Position numbers and translations under genes: made by a program. The notes below the pieces were generated by a model. It was not told the DNA's origin. It made no database searches and was given only the letters and a program-made list of their open reading frames with translations. From contig NC_013922.1 in the NCBI RefSeq assembly GCF_000025625.1, forward strand, positions 1,116,001 through 1,180,000: a DNA stretch of 64,000 nt, in the 5' to 3' direction. The DNA is from Natrialba magadii ATCC 43099 (GTDB lineage Archaea; Halobacteriota; Halobacteria; Halobacteriales; Natrialbaceae). Shown piece by piece: positions 62,908 to 64,000 of the stretch (position 1 is its first letter; each line of letters starts with the position of its first letter).

Positions 62908-64000
62908 TCACGCCTCGTCAAAGAGTTCTTCGCCGTCGATCATGTGCTCCGCAACGGCGTCCATATCCAGTGTGACGCCCAGTCCTGGCTCCTCCGGCAC
63001 CCCGATGTAGCCATCCTCGATCACGTCCTCCTCGACCAGGTCTTCCCACCAGCCGAGTTCGTAGGAATGGTACTCGAGTGCCAGCGAGTTCGAGATTGAG
63101 GCAGCGACGTGGACGCCGCCCATCGTCGCAACGGGAGAGGCGACGTTGTGCATGGCGACGGGCATGTAGTAGAGGTCCGCGAGGTCGGCGATCTTCTGTG
63201 TCTCGCGCATCCCCCCAACTTTCGGCATGTCGGGGGCGATGATGTCGACGGCCTGTTCCTCGATGAGCCTCCGTTGGCCGTGGGTCCGATAGACGTTCTC
63301 GCCGGCGGCGATCGGTGTCGATGTCTGGTGGGAAATCTCGCGCTGCACGTCGTGGTTCTCCGGCGGGACGGGATCCTCGAGCCACCAGATGTCGTACTCC
63401 TCGAGTCGCCTGGCGAGTCGTTTTGCGCTGCCGCCGGAGAAGGTCCAGTGACAATCGAAGGCGACATCGGCCCGCGAGCCGACGCGGTCGGTGACGGCCT
63501 CGACGATGCTGGCCTTGTGCTCGATTTCGGGTTCGCGAAGGTGGCGGTTCGCGCGATCCTTCTCGTGGCCCGAGGGGACGTCGAGGTCGAATTTGAGGGC
63601 GTCGTACCCCAGTTCGTCCACGACGCGCTCGGCTTCGTCCGCGCAGGCGATCGGATCAGCTTCTTCTTCGGTGTGGCAGTCGCAGTAGACGCGGATCTCG
63701 TCCCGATACTTCCCACCCAGCAGCTGGTAGGCGGGCACGTCGAGCACTTTGCCGGCCAGATCGTGCAGCGCGATTTCGATTCCCGAAATCGCCGTCACCG
63801 TGACACCACCAATCGAGCCCTCACCGGACATCTTCTGGACGAGGTGTTCGGTGAGCCGGTCGATATCCAGCGGATTTTCGCCACGGAGGAAGGGTGCCAT
63901 ACGTTCGATGAGTTCCGGCGCGCCCGCGCCCCAGTAGGCCTCGCCAGTGCCGACGATGCCCGCGTCGGTGTAGACCCGGACGAGCGTCCACGGGAAGTTG
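62908..64000 (-). CDS. Second gluconate dehydratase paralogue (N-terminus beyond window)
   Basis: The frame is open from base 64000 to the stop at 62908, about 364 residues. It is roughly 85-90 percent identical by eye to the dehydratase at 48732-49970, with all metal-ligand segments kept (AFDCHWTFSGG, WWLEDPVPPEN, GENVYRTHG, PVAMHNVASP). Changes cluster in surface positions such as ISHQTS for VTQSTT and GGVHVAAS for ASAHVGAA. It may have the same or a shifted sugar-acid specificity. The true start lies to the right of the window, so an internal ATG at 63900 should not be used. Confidence 0.93.
   Translation of the reverse strand, partial: NFPWTLVRVYTDAGIVGTGEAYWGAGAPELIERMAPFLRGENPLDIDRLTEHLVQKMSGEGSIGGVTVTAISGIEIALHDLAGKVLDVPAYQLLGGKYRDEIRVYCDCHTEEEADPIACADEAERVVDELGYDALKFDLDVPSGHEKDRANRHLREPEIEHKASIVEAVTDRVGSRADVAFDCHWTFSGGSAKRLARRLEEYDIWWLEDPVPPENHDVQREISHQTSTPIAAGENVYRTHGQRRLIEEQAVDIIAPDMPKVGGMRETQKIADLADLYYMPVAMHNVASPVATMGGVHVAASISNSLALEYHSYELGWWEDLVEEDVIEDGYIGVPEEPGLGVTLDMDAVAEHMIDGEELFDEA

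Overview
The window is chromosomal DNA from a halophilic archaeon (class Halobacteria), most likely a member of the Natrialbales. Evidence is the high GC content, very acidic proteins, archaeal information-processing genes (L21e, Rpb4/RpoF, Spt5, SecE, aEF-1 beta, NreA) and the sugar pathway genes of haloarchaea. The genus cannot be fixed from sequence alone. I found no rRNA, tRNA or CRISPR array.

Region 1 (1-16 kb) is mostly core housekeeping on the minus strand. The archaeal block L21e-rpoF-DUF655-ksgA-MscS is interrupted by a plus-strand receiver gene whose phosphorylatable Asp is Glu. It is followed by a cystathionine gamma-synthase family enzyme, a protein with class I terpene-cyclase metal motifs divergent from an MBL-fold hydrolase, an RNA ligase with its PIN-like partner, aEF-1 beta with a tiny zinc finger protein, a metallophosphoesterase and the repair protein NreA. 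Region 2 (16-33 kb) is a mixed set of membrane proteins and enzymes: AI-2E transporter, DUF302, CPBP, a ThDP enzyme, CinA, an aminotransferase, a Usp-ArsA-Usp-SLC13 group, an SDR, endonuclease V and an AN1-rhomboid protein.

Region 3 (34-38.1 kb) is a tight four-gene operon: a kinase-like scaffold without an ATPase domain, an intact receiver, a membrane-anchored HEAT-repeat protein and a processive GT2 polysaccharide synthase. It looks like a two-component-controlled exopolysaccharide machine. Region 4 (38.2-46.1 kb) carries DUF5788, PolX, a Mut7-C RNase-like protein, a gene-less segment bounded by two related hairpins (probable non-autonomous IS200/IS605-type element), a 52-residue membrane protein, a PHP protein, Spt5/SecE, an F420-dependent oxidoreductase and a Tat-exported HtrA protease.

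Region 5 (46.5-64 kb) is a carbohydrate regulon. It has two GH15 enzymes, a cytoplasmic GH13 alpha-amylase, a sugar ABC transporter (Tat lipoprotein binding protein, two permeases, ATPase), a TrmB-type regulator, glucose dehydrogenase, gluconate dehydratase and KD(P)G aldolase. These lead from glucans to glucose and into the semi-phosphorylative Entner-Doudoroff pathway. KDG kinase is not in the window. A second, nearly identical gluconate dehydratase begins beyond the right edge, so two copies in the same orientation flank about 13 kb.

A theme throughout is short in-frame tandem repeats (mainly 3-, 6-, 9- and 24-nt units), both between genes and inside genes, where they encode acidic, Gly- or His-rich linkers.
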